NCBI GenBank assembly: GCA_041672385.1
Contig: JBAYZQ010000006.1
Location: forward strand, 1-34,624
DNA: 34,624 bases
Direction: 5' to 3'
Source of the DNA: JBAYZQ01 sp041672385
GTDB lineage: Bacteria > Spirochaetota > Spirochaetia > Sphaerochaetales > Sphaerochaetaceae
Shown here: positions 7,783 to 15,500 of the stretch, in pieces
How the letters are laid out: the number at the start of each line of letters is the position of its first letter
How positions within the stretch are numbered: the first letter of the stretch is position 1
Notes under the pieces: generated by a model
Told to the model about the DNA's origin: nothing
The model's database searches: none
Seen by the model: only the letters and a program-made list of their open reading frames with translations
Program-made: the position numbers and the translations under genes

Positions 7783-8496
7783 ATGAAAATCATTTTAAGT
7801 CAAGATGTACCTAACCTCGGAGAAGAGGGAGATGTCTGTGTGGTAAAAAACGGTTATGCTCGTAACTATCTTTTACCCACTGGTGCGGCGGTACTTTACA
7901 ACAAGACTAATTTAGCCATTGTTGCAAGTAGAGCAAAAGCTATTGATAAACGTAAAGAAGAAAAACGTAACAATAGCGCAACTTTGAAAGAAAAGTTGGA
8001 CAAAATGACACTTACTCTTGTAGTTTCAGCTGGAGAAAGTGGAAAACTTTTTGGAAGCGTTACAAGCATGATGATTCAGCAAGAATTAGCAAAGCAAGGA
8101 ATTGAAGTTGAAAAGAAAAGAATTGAAATTGCAACACGTTCAATAAAGACTGTTGGCGAATATTCAGTTCGTATTCACCTTTATGAAAAGGAATTTTCAC
8201 TTGTTAAACTTGTAATTGAAAGTGAAGCTGAAGTAAAGCGTCAACAAATTGAAGCTCAAAGAGCTGATGATAAAATTAAAGCTGAAAAAGCAGAAGCTGC
8301 AAAAAAGCTAGCCGCTGTTGCAAAAGCAAAAGCAAAAGCAGAAGCTAAAGAAGAAGAAGCTAAAGAAGCTGAAGCTGAAGTAGAAACTAAAGTAGAAGCT
8401 GAAGAAGTAGTAGCTGAAGAAGTAGTAGCTGAAGAAGCAGTAGCTGAGGAAGCAGTAGCTGAGGAAGAGGTTAAAAAGACCGAAGACCAAGAATAG
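7783..8496 (+). CDS. rplI: 50S ribosomal protein L9 with long charged C-terminal tail
   Basis: bL9 binds 23S rRNA near the L1 stalk base. Residues 1 to about 148 are a normal L9: the N-domain MKIILSQDVPNLGEEGDVC, GYARNYLLPTGAA, a long connecting helix, and a C-domain with GKLFGSVTSMMI. Beyond this lies a tail of about 90 residues: first a Lys/Ala/Glu helix-like stretch, then four 5-residue repeats of the form EE(V/A)VA, ending EEEVKKTEDQE. Standard L9 is about 150 aa, so the 237-aa length is unusual. The tail probably forms a solvent-exposed helix or disordered acidic extension. AAGGAG precedes the start, and a hairpin terminator follows the stop. Confidence 0.93.
   Translation: MKIILSQDVPNLGEEGDVCVVKNGYARNYLLPTGAAVLYNKTNLAIVASRAKAIDKRKEEKRNNSATLKEKLDKMTLTLVVSAGESGKLFGSVTSMMIQQELAKQGIEVEKKRIEIATRSIKTVGEYSVRIHLYEKEFSLVKLVIESEAEVKRQQIEAQRADDKIKAEKAEAAKKLAAVAKAKAKAEAKEEEAKEAEAEVETKVEAEEVVAEEVVAEEAVAEEAVAEEEVKKTEDQE
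8401..8460 (+). repeat. 15-bp tandem repeat in the rplI 3' end
   Basis: Four consecutive 15-bp units, the first two identical (GAAGAAGTAGTAGCT) and the next two differing by one or two bases. They encode EEVVA, EEVVA, EEAVA, EEAVA. Just upstream (about 8322-8346) are 6-bp GCAAAA-type units. The near-identity suggests recent slippage expansion and likely length variation between strains. Confidence 0.9.
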
Positions 8497-8502
8497 TCTA
8501 TA

Positions 8503-8553
8503 TTTTATCGAAGATAAAACTCGGTTTCCGTGTAAAGGAGGCTGAGTTTTTTT
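8503..8553 (+). terminator. Terminator after rplI with an overlapping alternative hairpin
   Basis: A stem at 8517-8549 (AAACTCGGTTTCC with GGAGGCTGAGTTT, three T·G pairs) is followed by a run of seven T's ending at 8553: a good intrinsic terminator. Directly upstream and sharing its first three A's is a perfect 7-bp hairpin, TTTTATC-GAA-GATAAAA (8503-8519), so both cannot form fully at once. dnaB starts 17 nt after the T run. Confidence 0.75.
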
Positions 8554-8570
8554 CAAAAAGGGAGGTTGTC

Positions 8571-9938
8571 ATGAGTAACTCAGGTTTAAGTGGAGTAGTA
8601 CCTCCACATGATAGTGATCTGGAACGTGCAGTTCTTGGAGCAATGTTATTAAATAACAAAGCTTTTGACAGTGTTGTTGAAATAATTGATAAAGATGATT
8701 TCTATGATACCCCCCATGCCTGTTTGTTTCAGGCAATAATTGATTTCAAGAATGAAAATTCTATGAAAGCGGTTGATTTAATTACAATTACGGAATTTTT
8801 GAAGAAAAAAGATTTAATTGACAAATGTGGTGGCATTACCTATATTGCTGAACTTACTTCAAGTGTTCCAACTATTACAAACTCTAAATACTATGCTGAA
8901 AGTATCAAAGCTTTTTCTTTAAGAAGAAAAGTTATTGAACTTTCCTCAGAAATGATTGTTGAAGCTTCTAATGAAGTTAATGATATAAAAGATGTACTGG
9001 ATGAATCTGAACAAAAACTTAGTAAAATAAACAGTGCTAATTCTTCTTCTTATTACTCTCCCGCTGGAAAATATTTTATGAATCTTATCAACGAATATTC
9101 TTCTAATGAAAAGAGAAATAATGGTATCTCAACAGGATATGCAAATTTGAATTCTTATATCGGAGGTTTCAGAAATTCCGAATTTTCAATAATTGCCGCT
9201 CGTCCAAGTGTTGGTAAAACAGCGTTTGCACTTTCCATTGTCCAAAACATGATAAAAGAAGACGCAAGAGTAGGGTTCTTTTCTTTGGAAATGAGTGCTC
9301 AAAGTTTGACTGAAAGAATGCTTAGTATGGAAAGTAAAGTAAATTATTCAATCCTAAGAAACGGCAGAATGGATGAAAATACGTTGAAAAGGGTAATGAA
9401 TGCAGCAAGTATGCTCTATGAAAAGAAGCTTTGGATTCAAGATATTCCTAATATGAAACTTATGGATATTAGAACTGAGGCTAGAAGAATGGTCAAGGAA
9501 GATCATGTTCAAATAATTTTTATTGACTATATTGGATTAATTGAGTCTGGACTAAGTGATAACGTGCCACGACACGAACAAATTGGTCGTGTTTCAAGAT
9601 CTTTAAAAGCATTAGCTAGAGAGTTACAAATTCCAGTTGTTGTTCTCAGTCAGGTTTCTCGTGATGCTGAAGGCAATGAACCTACCTTGTCACAACTAAG
9701 AGATTCTGGATCTATTGAACAAGATGCCGACTTAGTTTTAATGTTACATAAAGATAGAAAATATGACAATTTAGATAAAAGTGCTGAGGCTGAAGAAGAG
9801 TACCAGCGTACAAAAAAACAAGCTGTTGATAAAATAAAAGTAATTATTGCCAAACAACGTAACGGAAGTGTTGGATATACAATGATGAGTTTCTTAAGTA
9901 GAATTGTAAGATTTGAAGTTTATCAAGAAGAAGTTTAA
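8571..9938 (+). CDS. dnaB: Replicative DNA helicase DnaB
   Basis: Hexameric 5'-3' helicase that unwinds the replication fork and binds primase. The 455-aa product has the N-terminal DnaB domain (PPHDSDLERAVLGAMLL), a linker, and a RecA-like C-domain with Walker A RPSVGKTAFAL, FFSLEMSA, Walker B IIFIDYIGL, VVLSQVSRD and SGSIEQDADLVL. No intein is present. GGGAGG precedes ATG 8571. The only space between the rplI terminator and this ATG is 17 nt, so transcription must come from read-through or from a promoter inside rplI. Its stop (9936-9938) is 1 bp from that of the opposing rseP. Confidence 0.97.
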   Translation: MSNSGLSGVVPPHDSDLERAVLGAMLLNNKAFDSVVEIIDKDDFYDTPHACLFQAIIDFKNENSMKAVDLITITEFLKKKDLIDKCGGITYIAELTSSVPTITNSKYYAESIKAFSLRRKVIELSSEMIVEASNEVNDIKDVLDESEQKLSKINSANSSSYYSPAGKYFMNLINEYSSNEKRNNGISTGYANLNSYIGGFRNSEFSIIAARPSVGKTAFALSIVQNMIKEDARVGFFSLEMSAQSLTERMLSMESKVNYSILRNGRMDENTLKRVMNAASMLYEKKLWIQDIPNMKLMDIRTEARRMVKEDHVQIIFIDYIGLIESGLSDNVPRHEQIGRVSRSLKALARELQIPVVVLSQVSRDAEGNEPTLSQLRDSGSIEQDADLVLMLHKDRKYDNLDKSAEAEEEYQRTKKQAVDKIKVIIAKQRNGSVGYTMMSFLSRIVRFEVYQEEV

Positions 9939-9939
9939 A

Positions 9940-11289
9940 TTAACCTAATTGCAAAATTAAAATTGTAATTCCTATAAGAACAAAACCAAAAACTTGTACT
10001 ACGATGTAGGCCTTAGGATTAAAGGTCCGTCCTAAAAAAGTTTCAATTATTCCCATTATTATATAACCACCATCTAAAGCTGGTATTGGAAGAAGGTTTA
10101 CAAAAGCCAAAGAAATGCTTATTCCTGCTAGAAGGTATAATACAGTTCTAAATCCCATATTAAAATTTTCTGCAAAACCTTTTGTTGTAAGTTCCCCAAT
10201 TGTTTGACTTGCTGAAAAAGATCCTGATACTGTACCTGTAACTTGTGAATGACGGTTTACTAGATTTAGCAAAGCTTTCATGGTATTGATAAAAATATGG
10301 TAAGTTTCCTTAATTGAGGATGAAATAGCTTCTTTTAAAGAATATCCTGGAATAAAGGTTTCTTGAGATTGAAGATTAAAATTCATTTTAACTTTACCCT
10401 CAATCTTTTCTGGATAGTAACTTATACTTTTTTTAAGTCCGTCTTTATCAATAACCTTCAAATTAATAAAATCTGGGTTTTTATGACTTATTGAAAGAAT
10501 ATCAAACATATTTGTCACTATATATCCATTTATTTCGGTAATTAGATCTCCTTTTTTTAAACCTGCCTTTTTTTCACTAGAGAAAGGTACTACAGAGTTT
10601 ACCAAAGGTTCAACAAAAGAGGTTATTCCATATAAACCATTTTGTGGGATAGCTGTATAAATTTGATTACTCGAAGTTGTTTTTATTTGAGACTTAGTTA
10701 AAGAACGTTCAGATAATAGTTTTTTGACTTCTTGAAAAGTTGTAACTTTTATTCCATCAATAGATTCAATTATCATTCCACTTTCTAAATTGTTTACTTT
10801 CTGACTCGTAGGCTGAGAAAAAAGATTTGGATAATCTTCAGCTAGTATAATTTGGGGTGGATTTGTAAGTATGGTAGTTTGAACAAGAAAAAGAATTAAT
10901 AAGCAGAAAAAAGCAAAAATTAAATTCATAACTGGACCAAAGAAATAAATCAATAATCTTTTTAAAGGTTGTATGCTGTAAAGAGATCCTTCCTCAACAT
11001 CTCTAATATAATGTAGTTTTTCTTTTATTGCTCTTTTAATATCATCTTGGCCTTTCATTTTACAGAACCCACCAAAAATCCAAGCACTTATTTGGAAATT
11101 AGTACCGCTTCTAGTCATTCTTTTAAAAATAGGAGGACCAAACCCACAACTGAAAGTTTCAATTTCAACTTTAAAAATTTTTGCCATAAAAAAATGACCT
11201 AACTCATGAACTATAATCATAAGACTAATACCCATCATTCCAATAATAATGGATGTAAGAGTAGAAAGATTAAGAAGGCTTTTTACCAT
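9940..11289 (-). CDS. rseP: Site-2-type intramembrane zinc metalloprotease RseP
   Basis: An M50 family protease of the inner membrane. Relatives cut anti-sigma factors or leftover signal peptides within the bilayer. The first membrane helix holds HELGH (28-32); the third zinc ligand lies in NLLPIPALDGG (from about residue 398). Between them is at least one periplasmic PDZ region, including SEKKAGLKKGDLITEING. Length is 449 aa, as in E. coli RseP. It is the last gene of frr-uppS-cdsA-dxr-rseP, 2 nt after dxr. No anti-sigma factor is in this window, so the substrate is unknown. Confidence 0.93.
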   Translation of the reverse strand: MVKSLLNLSTLTSIIIGMMGISLMIIVHELGHFFMAKIFKVEIETFSCGFGPPIFKRMTRSGTNFQISAWIFGGFCKMKGQDDIKRAIKEKLHYIRDVEEGSLYSIQPLKRLLIYFFGPVMNLIFAFFCLLILFLVQTTILTNPPQIILAEDYPNLFSQPTSQKVNNLESGMIIESIDGIKVTTFQEVKKLLSERSLTKSQIKTTSSNQIYTAIPQNGLYGITSFVEPLVNSVVPFSSEKKAGLKKGDLITEINGYIVTNMFDILSISHKNPDFINLKVIDKDGLKKSISYYPEKIEGKVKMNFNLQSQETFIPGYSLKEAISSSIKETYHIFINTMKALLNLVNRHSQVTGTVSGSFSASQTIGELTTKGFAENFNMGFRTVLYLLAGISISLAFVNLLPIPALDGGYIIMGIIETFLGRTFNPKAYIVVQVFGFVLIGITILILQLG

Positions 11290-11291
11290 AT

Positions 11292-12449
11292 TTAAAATGT
11301 TTTGGATAGCTTTTCTCCTATTTCCCTAGTTTTACGGTCAATTTCAAAGATATCTTCAAAGGTATCAGTTAGAGTTTGGTTTCCCATCTTTATTAAAGTC
11401 TTTTCAACAAGGATAGGAATTTGAAGAAAGTTAATTTCTCCTAAACAAAATTTATTTACTGCTATTTCATTAGCTGCATTAAATACTATTAACGAACCTT
11501 TGCTTGAGTTTAAGCATTCAAAACCCAAACGAATCATAGGAAATTTCTTTTGATCCATTGGATAAAATTCCAATTTAATGCCATTCCCCATAAAATCAAA
11601 AATTGAAGTAAGAGGGGATAGTTCGTAAGAGAATCCAAAAGCTTTATAAATTGCATTCATAATCGGGAAAACCATGCTAGGTTGAGAAATTTGAGCATAA
11701 GTCTGCCCATTTTTCAAATTAACTAGAGAATGGACTTGAGAGGTAGGATTAATTATGGGGACAATTTTATTTGAAGGAAAATCAAAAAGAACTGAAGCTT
11801 CTATTATTTCCAAGGCCTTGTTAGCCAAAGTAGCACTGTCAATAGAAATTTTTTTACCCATTTTCCAAGTTGGATGATTAGAAGCTTGAAGTGGAGTAAT
11901 TCCTTTCAATTGATTTAAAGAAAAATTTCTAAAAGGACCCCCACTAGCTGTAATAAAAAGTTTATCAACCTTATTTCTACCATGAGCCTCTATAAGTTCA
12001 GCTAAGCAAGAGTGTTCACTATCAACAGGGAAAATCTTTTTATTATTATTTTTAGCAAGTTCTTTTAAAAGATATCCAGCCATTACTATGCTTTCTTTAT
12101 TGGCCAAAGCGAGATCTTTTCCAGTAGAAAGAGCAGTAATTGAGCTATTTAGCCCTGCTGTTCCAGCTATTCCATTTAGTACTAAATCAGCTTCAGTACA
12201 TTTTATCATTTCTTCAATAGAATTAAAAACTTTAATTCCTAAAGCTTTGGCTTTTTGAATATTATCAAAATTGGCTAAAGGGGTAGCAATTGTTTTTACG
12301 GAAAACTTTACTGCAATTTCTAAAAGTTTGCTAAAATTAGTATAGGCAGAAAGAGCAACAATATTAATTGGAGCTTTGTCATTTTCAAGAGCCTTAAGAG
12401 CAGTTTGACCAATACTTCCTGTACATCCAAGTATAATTATTTTTTTCAT
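11292..12449 (-). CDS. dxr: 1-deoxy-D-xylulose 5-phosphate reductoisomerase
   Basis: Second step of the MEP isoprenoid pathway: NADPH-dependent conversion of DXP to MEP in the cytoplasm. Motifs in order: GCTGSIGQTAL (NADPH-binding), NGIAGTAGL, LANKESIVMAG, the metal/substrate site PVDSEHSCLAEL, TASGGPFR, HPTWKMGKKISIDSATL, and FNAANEIAV. Length 385 aa is normal. Its ATG overlaps the cdsA stop by 4 bp, so translation is coupled. With uppS two genes upstream, the operon holds both early isoprenoid synthesis and the polyprenyl lipid carrier. Confidence 0.96.
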   Translation of the reverse strand: MKKIIILGCTGSIGQTALKALENDKAPINIVALSAYTNFSKLLEIAVKFSVKTIATPLANFDNIQKAKALGIKVFNSIEEMIKCTEADLVLNGIAGTAGLNSSITALSTGKDLALANKESIVMAGYLLKELAKNNNKKIFPVDSEHSCLAELIEAHGRNKVDKLFITASGGPFRNFSLNQLKGITPLQASNHPTWKMGKKISIDSATLANKALEIIEASVLFDFPSNKIVPIINPTSQVHSLVNLKNGQTYAQISQPSMVFPIMNAIYKAFGFSYELSPLTSIFDFMGNGIKLEFYPMDQKKFPMIRLGFECLNSSKGSLIVFNAANEIAVNKFCLGEINFLQIPILVEKTLIKMGNQTLTDTFEDIFEIDRKTREIGEKLSKTF

Positions 12450-13297
12450 AGGCTTGTTAGTACTAAAAATAGATAGAAAAATGGAGTGCTAAAAATAATT
12501 GAATCAATGCTATCTAGAACCCCACCTCGACCAGGTACAATACTACCTGAGTCTTTTACTGACGTTGAACGCTTTAAGGTACTTTCAACAAGATCCCCTA
12601 CATTCGCAGTAAAACTAGTAAAAAGTGCCATTATTGTTCCCATTAAATAACCAATTTCAGGATAGAAAAAATAGACTAAAGCCAAAGAAATAACAATAGA
12701 AGAAATATGTCCTCCTATAAAACCAGCTAAACTCTTATGAGGAGAAACTTTTATCAATTTTTTTGAATTTTTTCCTAATGACATTCCCCAAATGTAGGCG
12801 AAGATATCATTTGAAAAAACTAATATTAGCATAAACAAAAAATAAAGGGCTGAAGTCTTTGGAAGGTTTATTGAATTAAGTGCCAAAATTCTAATAACAT
12901 AGGTTATTAAAAAACTTGGGTAAAAAACCATAATTAAAGAATTGCCAATTGCAGAAATAACTGTCTTAAAATTGTCTTTTTCACCTAAGAAAATTTCTTT
13001 TGAAAAAAATATTAATAATAAAAAAACAAGATAAAAATCGGTTAGGGGTAAGTTAATATCCAATAAAAGCTGCAAGTAAGTGAAAACAATTAAAAGGGGA
13101 GGAAGAAAAGAAAAAAAAGTGTTTTTCTTTATAATTAATCTTTCTAACTCCCTTGTTCCCAATATTGCTGCTATAAAGGCAAGGATTGAAAACCCCAAAA
13201 AATTAAATTGTGGTAAAAGTACCAACAAACAAATGACTAAAGGAATCCCAATACTAGTAGTAATAATTCGTTGTATTAAATTTTTTGTCATAATCAA
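12446..13297 (-). CDS. cdsA: Phosphatidate cytidylyltransferase
   Basis: Makes CDP-diacylglycerol from phosphatidic acid and CTP in the inner membrane, the branch point of phospholipid synthesis. The 283-aa protein is polytopic (about eight hydrophobic segments). It carries the family signature near the C-terminus: STSVKDSGSIVPGRGGVLDS. SPHKSLAGFIGG lies just before it. It begins MIMTKNLIQR two nt after uppS and overlaps dxr by 4 bp. The first two codons could be bypassed by starting at the Met in position 3. Confidence 0.94.
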   Translation of the reverse strand: MIMTKNLIQRIITTSIGIPLVICLLVLLPQFNFLGFSILAFIAAILGTRELERLIIKKNTFFSFLPPLLIVFTYLQLLLDINLPLTDFYLVFLLLIFFSKEIFLGEKDNFKTVISAIGNSLIMVFYPSFLITYVIRILALNSINLPKTSALYFLFMLILVFSNDIFAYIWGMSLGKNSKKLIKVSPHKSLAGFIGGHISSIVISLALVYFFYPEIGYLMGTIMALFTSFTANVGDLVESTLKRSTSVKDSGSIVPGRGGVLDSIDSIIFSTPFFYLFLVLTSL

Positions 13298-13299
13298 CC

Positions 13300-13977
13300 T
13301 TACTTTATTTGGCCAAAACTTCGGTGTCTATTTTTATAAATTTCAAGAATATAATCAATTTCTTTTCCACTCCAATCTGGCCAAAGTTTATCAATACATA
13401 AAAATTCAGCATAAGCACTTTCGAATAAAAGGAAATTACTCAAACGGTTTTCTCCGGCACTTCTCACAATTAAATCAACCGGGGGAACTTGTTCATGAAG
13501 GTCAAGATTCTTAGTAATGTCATCAATAGTAATAGTTTTGCTGGGATTTTTTTGGATAAATTTATTTGTAGCTCTTACTATTTCATCCTGTCCACCGTAA
13601 TTTATAGCAAGACTTAAAGTAAGTGCTTTATTATTCTTTGTTTCTTCTACAGTTTTTAATAAAGGAGCTTTTAAAATATCATCAAGAGCATCTATATTTC
13701 CCCTTAAAAGAATTTTGATTCCATGTTCATTAAAATTGGAAACTTCAGCTATAAGGCGATTAGTTAAGAGTTTAATTAAATATTCAACTTCTATTTTAGG
13801 TCTATTCCAATTTTCCGTAGAAAAAACATAAAGTGTTAAATAATCAATTAAACTCGAGGAAGCATAACAAACAACTTTTCTAGCCGCTTTTAGTCCTTCT
13901 AAATGGCCGGTGACTCTAGGAAGATTCCTTGCCTGAGCCCAACGTCCGTTTCCATCCATTATTAAACCAATATGCAT
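13300..13977 (-). CDS. uppS: Undecaprenyl diphosphate synthase
   Basis: A cis-prenyltransferase that builds the C55 lipid carrier for peptidoglycan synthesis. Motifs: HIGLIMDGNGRWA with the catalytic Asp at residue 8, RVTGHLEG, LYVFSTENWNRP, INYGGQDEIVRA, LIVRSAGENRLSNFLLFES and AYAEF. Length 225 aa is close to the usual 230-250. The ATG directly follows the frr stop (TAAATG), so translation is probably coupled. No signal sequence, as expected for a peripheral cytoplasmic enzyme. Confidence 0.96.
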   Translation of the reverse strand: MHIGLIMDGNGRWAQARNLPRVTGHLEGLKAARKVVCYASSSLIDYLTLYVFSTENWNRPKIEVEYLIKLLTNRLIAEVSNFNEHGIKILLRGNIDALDDILKAPLLKTVEETKNNKALTLSLAINYGGQDEIVRATNKFIQKNPSKTITIDDITKNLDLHEQVPPVDLIVRSAGENRLSNFLLFESAYAEFLCIDKLWPDWSGKEIDYILEIYKNRHRSFGQIK

Positions 13978-14532
13978 TTATATCTCCATTATTTCCTTAT
14001 CTTTTTCATCAGCTAAGTTGGAAATTTGGTTTACATATTGATCTGTAATTTTTTGAAGTTTGGTTTCTCCATCTTTTTGTTCATCTTCGCTAATTTCATT
14101 TTTCTTTTGTAATTTTTTAAGCTCATCCATTCCTTCTCTTCGTACATTTCTTATAGCAATTTTACTCTGTTCAGCTGTATGTTTGGATTGTTTTACAAGG
14201 TCTTTTCTTCTTTCTTCTGTTAAAGGTGGAAAATTAATTCTTAATACTTTTCCATCATTACTAGGATTTAGACCTAATTCACTTTTTAATATGGCTTTTT
14301 CAATTTCAGAAAGAAGTGATTTATCCCAAGGTTGTATTACTACGAGTCTTGCTTCAGGAACGGAAATAGAAGCAACTTGGCTTAAAGGTGTTTGAGCTCC
14401 GTAATATTCAACTTTAATTTTGTCAAATAAAACACTACTTGCTCTTCCTGTCCTAAGATTCATAAACTCAACTTCCAAATTTGAAACCGTTTTCTGCATT
14501 TTGTTTTCACAATTATCTAATATCTGTTGCAT
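13978..14532 (-). CDS. frr: Ribosome recycling factor
   Basis: Splits post-termination ribosomes together with EF-G. The 184-aa product has the typical RRF content: LRTGRASSVLFDKIKVEYYGA, TPLSQVASISVPEAR, IQPWDKSLLSEIEKAI, PSNDGKVLRINFPPLTEERR and the long C-terminal coiled helix. GGAGG sits 7 nt before ATG 14532, after a TATAAT box. It is the first gene of the frr-uppS-cdsA-dxr-rseP operon; in many bacteria frr follows pyrH or tsf, and tsf indeed lies just upstream here. Confidence 0.97.
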   Translation of the reverse strand: MQQILDNCENKMQKTVSNLEVEFMNLRTGRASSVLFDKIKVEYYGAQTPLSQVASISVPEARLVVIQPWDKSLLSEIEKAILKSELGLNPSNDGKVLRINFPPLTEERRKDLVKQSKHTAEQSKIAIRNVRREGMDELKKLQKKNEISEDEQKDGETKLQKITDQYVNQISNLADEKDKEIMEI

Positions 14533-14544
14533 GTGTTAACCTCC

Positions 14545-14565
14545 ATGAACTATACGTTCATTATA
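14545..14565 (-). promoter_or_regulatory. frr promoter -10 box with an inverted repeat at the start site
   Basis: On the minus strand a consensus TATAAT (14565-14560) lies 27 nt upstream of the frr ATG. The -35 region falls in the T run of the tsf terminator and has no good match. An inverted repeat ATGAAC-GTATA-GTTCAT (14561-14545) overlaps the end of the -10 and covers the expected start point. It could be an operator or a small hairpin at the RNA 5' end. Confidence 0.45.
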
Positions 14566-14575
14566 ACGAAAAATC

Positions 14576-14632
14576 AAAAAAAAAAAACCGCTATTTTCCT
14601 AAATTTATGCTTTAATCAGGAAAAAGCGGTTA
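14576..14632 (-). terminator. Intrinsic terminator of rpsB-tsf
   Basis: On the minus strand AACCGCTTTTTCCT pairs with AGGAAAATAGCGGTT (14 pairs, one bulged T), with a 17-nt loop, followed by a run of at least 12 T's. It begins 14 nt past the tsf stop. It ends rpsB-tsf transcripts before the frr promoter. Confidence 0.93.
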
Positions 14633-14646
14633 TTTATAAAGGTAAT

Positions 14647-15495
14647 CTAAGCTTCACTACCAGCTTTAAAACGGTAATAAGAGGTAATTTTAATTTTTGC
14701 TCCTAGTTCCTTGTTAATTTTAGCTAAAAGTTTTTCTGTAGAAAGATTATCTGGGTTGTCAAAAACAAATTCTTGCTGATTTAAACAAATATCTTTGTAA
14801 TGTTTTGAGAGTTTTCCAGAAACAATTCCTTTTTTGACTTTTTCAGGTTTGTCGAGTTTTTCAACCTGTTTTGTGAAAATCTCAAGCTGATCCTGTTCAT
14901 ATTTTTTTTCTACATCAGTTTTGTCAAGATACATTGGTTCTTGAGCACATACCTGCATAGAACACTGAAAAGCGAAATTTTGGAAATCAGAATTCTCAAA
15001 AGCTTCAGTTTTATCAGCTTTGAAAACTGTAATTACTCCAACAGATCCTTTTCCATGAATATAAGTTGAAACATAGCAATCTGAAGGAATATCAATAACA
15101 ATAAGACGCTTAATTGTCATGTTTTCATTGATTGTTGCAATTAATGCATTAACCATTTCAACAAGGGGTTCTTCTACCTTAGTATAATTTTCGTCAATAG
15201 CCTTTTTACAAATATTATCACAAAGTTTTTTAAACTCTGTATTTTCGGCAACAAAATCTGTTTCACAAGAAACTTCTACCATAGCAGCTTTGTTACCCTG
15301 TACAAGTATTGCAACTCTACCATTATCAGTAACTCGATCTACACGTTTTGCAACTGCAGCAAGTCCCATTTCTTTAAGGAACTTAGATGCTCCTTCAAAA
15401 TCACCATTACTTTTAAGGAGGGCTTTCTTGCAGTCCATAATTCCTGCATGAGTTTCTGCCCTCAACTCTTTAATCATTGAAGCAGTAATTTCCAT
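14647..15495 (-). CDS. tsf: Elongation factor Ts
   Basis: Nucleotide exchange factor that reloads EF-Tu with GTP. The 282-aa product shows the N-terminal UBA-like domain MIKELRAETHAGIMDCKKAL, the GLAAVAKR segment, and VEVSCETDFVAENTEF in the dimerisation core. Its AGGAG lies within the last bases of rpsB, 5 bp away, so the pair forms the usual rpsB-tsf operon. A strong terminator follows. Confidence 0.96.
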   Translation of the reverse strand: MEITASMIKELRAETHAGIMDCKKALLKSNGDFEGASKFLKEMGLAAVAKRVDRVTDNGRVAILVQGNKAAMVEVSCETDFVAENTEFKKLCDNICKKAIDENYTKVEEPLVEMVNALIATINENMTIKRLIVIDIPSDCYVSTYIHGKGSVGVITVFKADKTEAFENSDFQNFAFQCSMQVCAQEPMYLDKTDVEKKYEQDQLEIFTKQVEKLDKPEKVKKGIVSGKLSKHYKDICLNQQEFVFDNPDNLSTEKLLAKINKELGAKIKITSYYRFKAGSEA

Positions 15496-15500
15496 ATTAG

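Noticed and set aside
8401..8460. Short tandem repeats considered as a CRISPR array
   Set aside because: Units are contiguous 15-bp coding repeats without spacers, in frame within rplI.
8308..8556. 82-codon minus-strand frame rich in Phe, Ser and Tyr
   Set aside because: It is the complement of the GAA/GCA-type repeats in rplI and reads through the terminator.
13080..13514. 144-codon plus-strand frame across cdsA and uppS
   Set aside because: Antisense shadow of two well-supported genes, with no recognisable domain.
14060..14395. 111-codon plus-strand frame opposite frr
   Set aside because: Low-complexity Ser/Phe shadow of the charged RRF coding strand.
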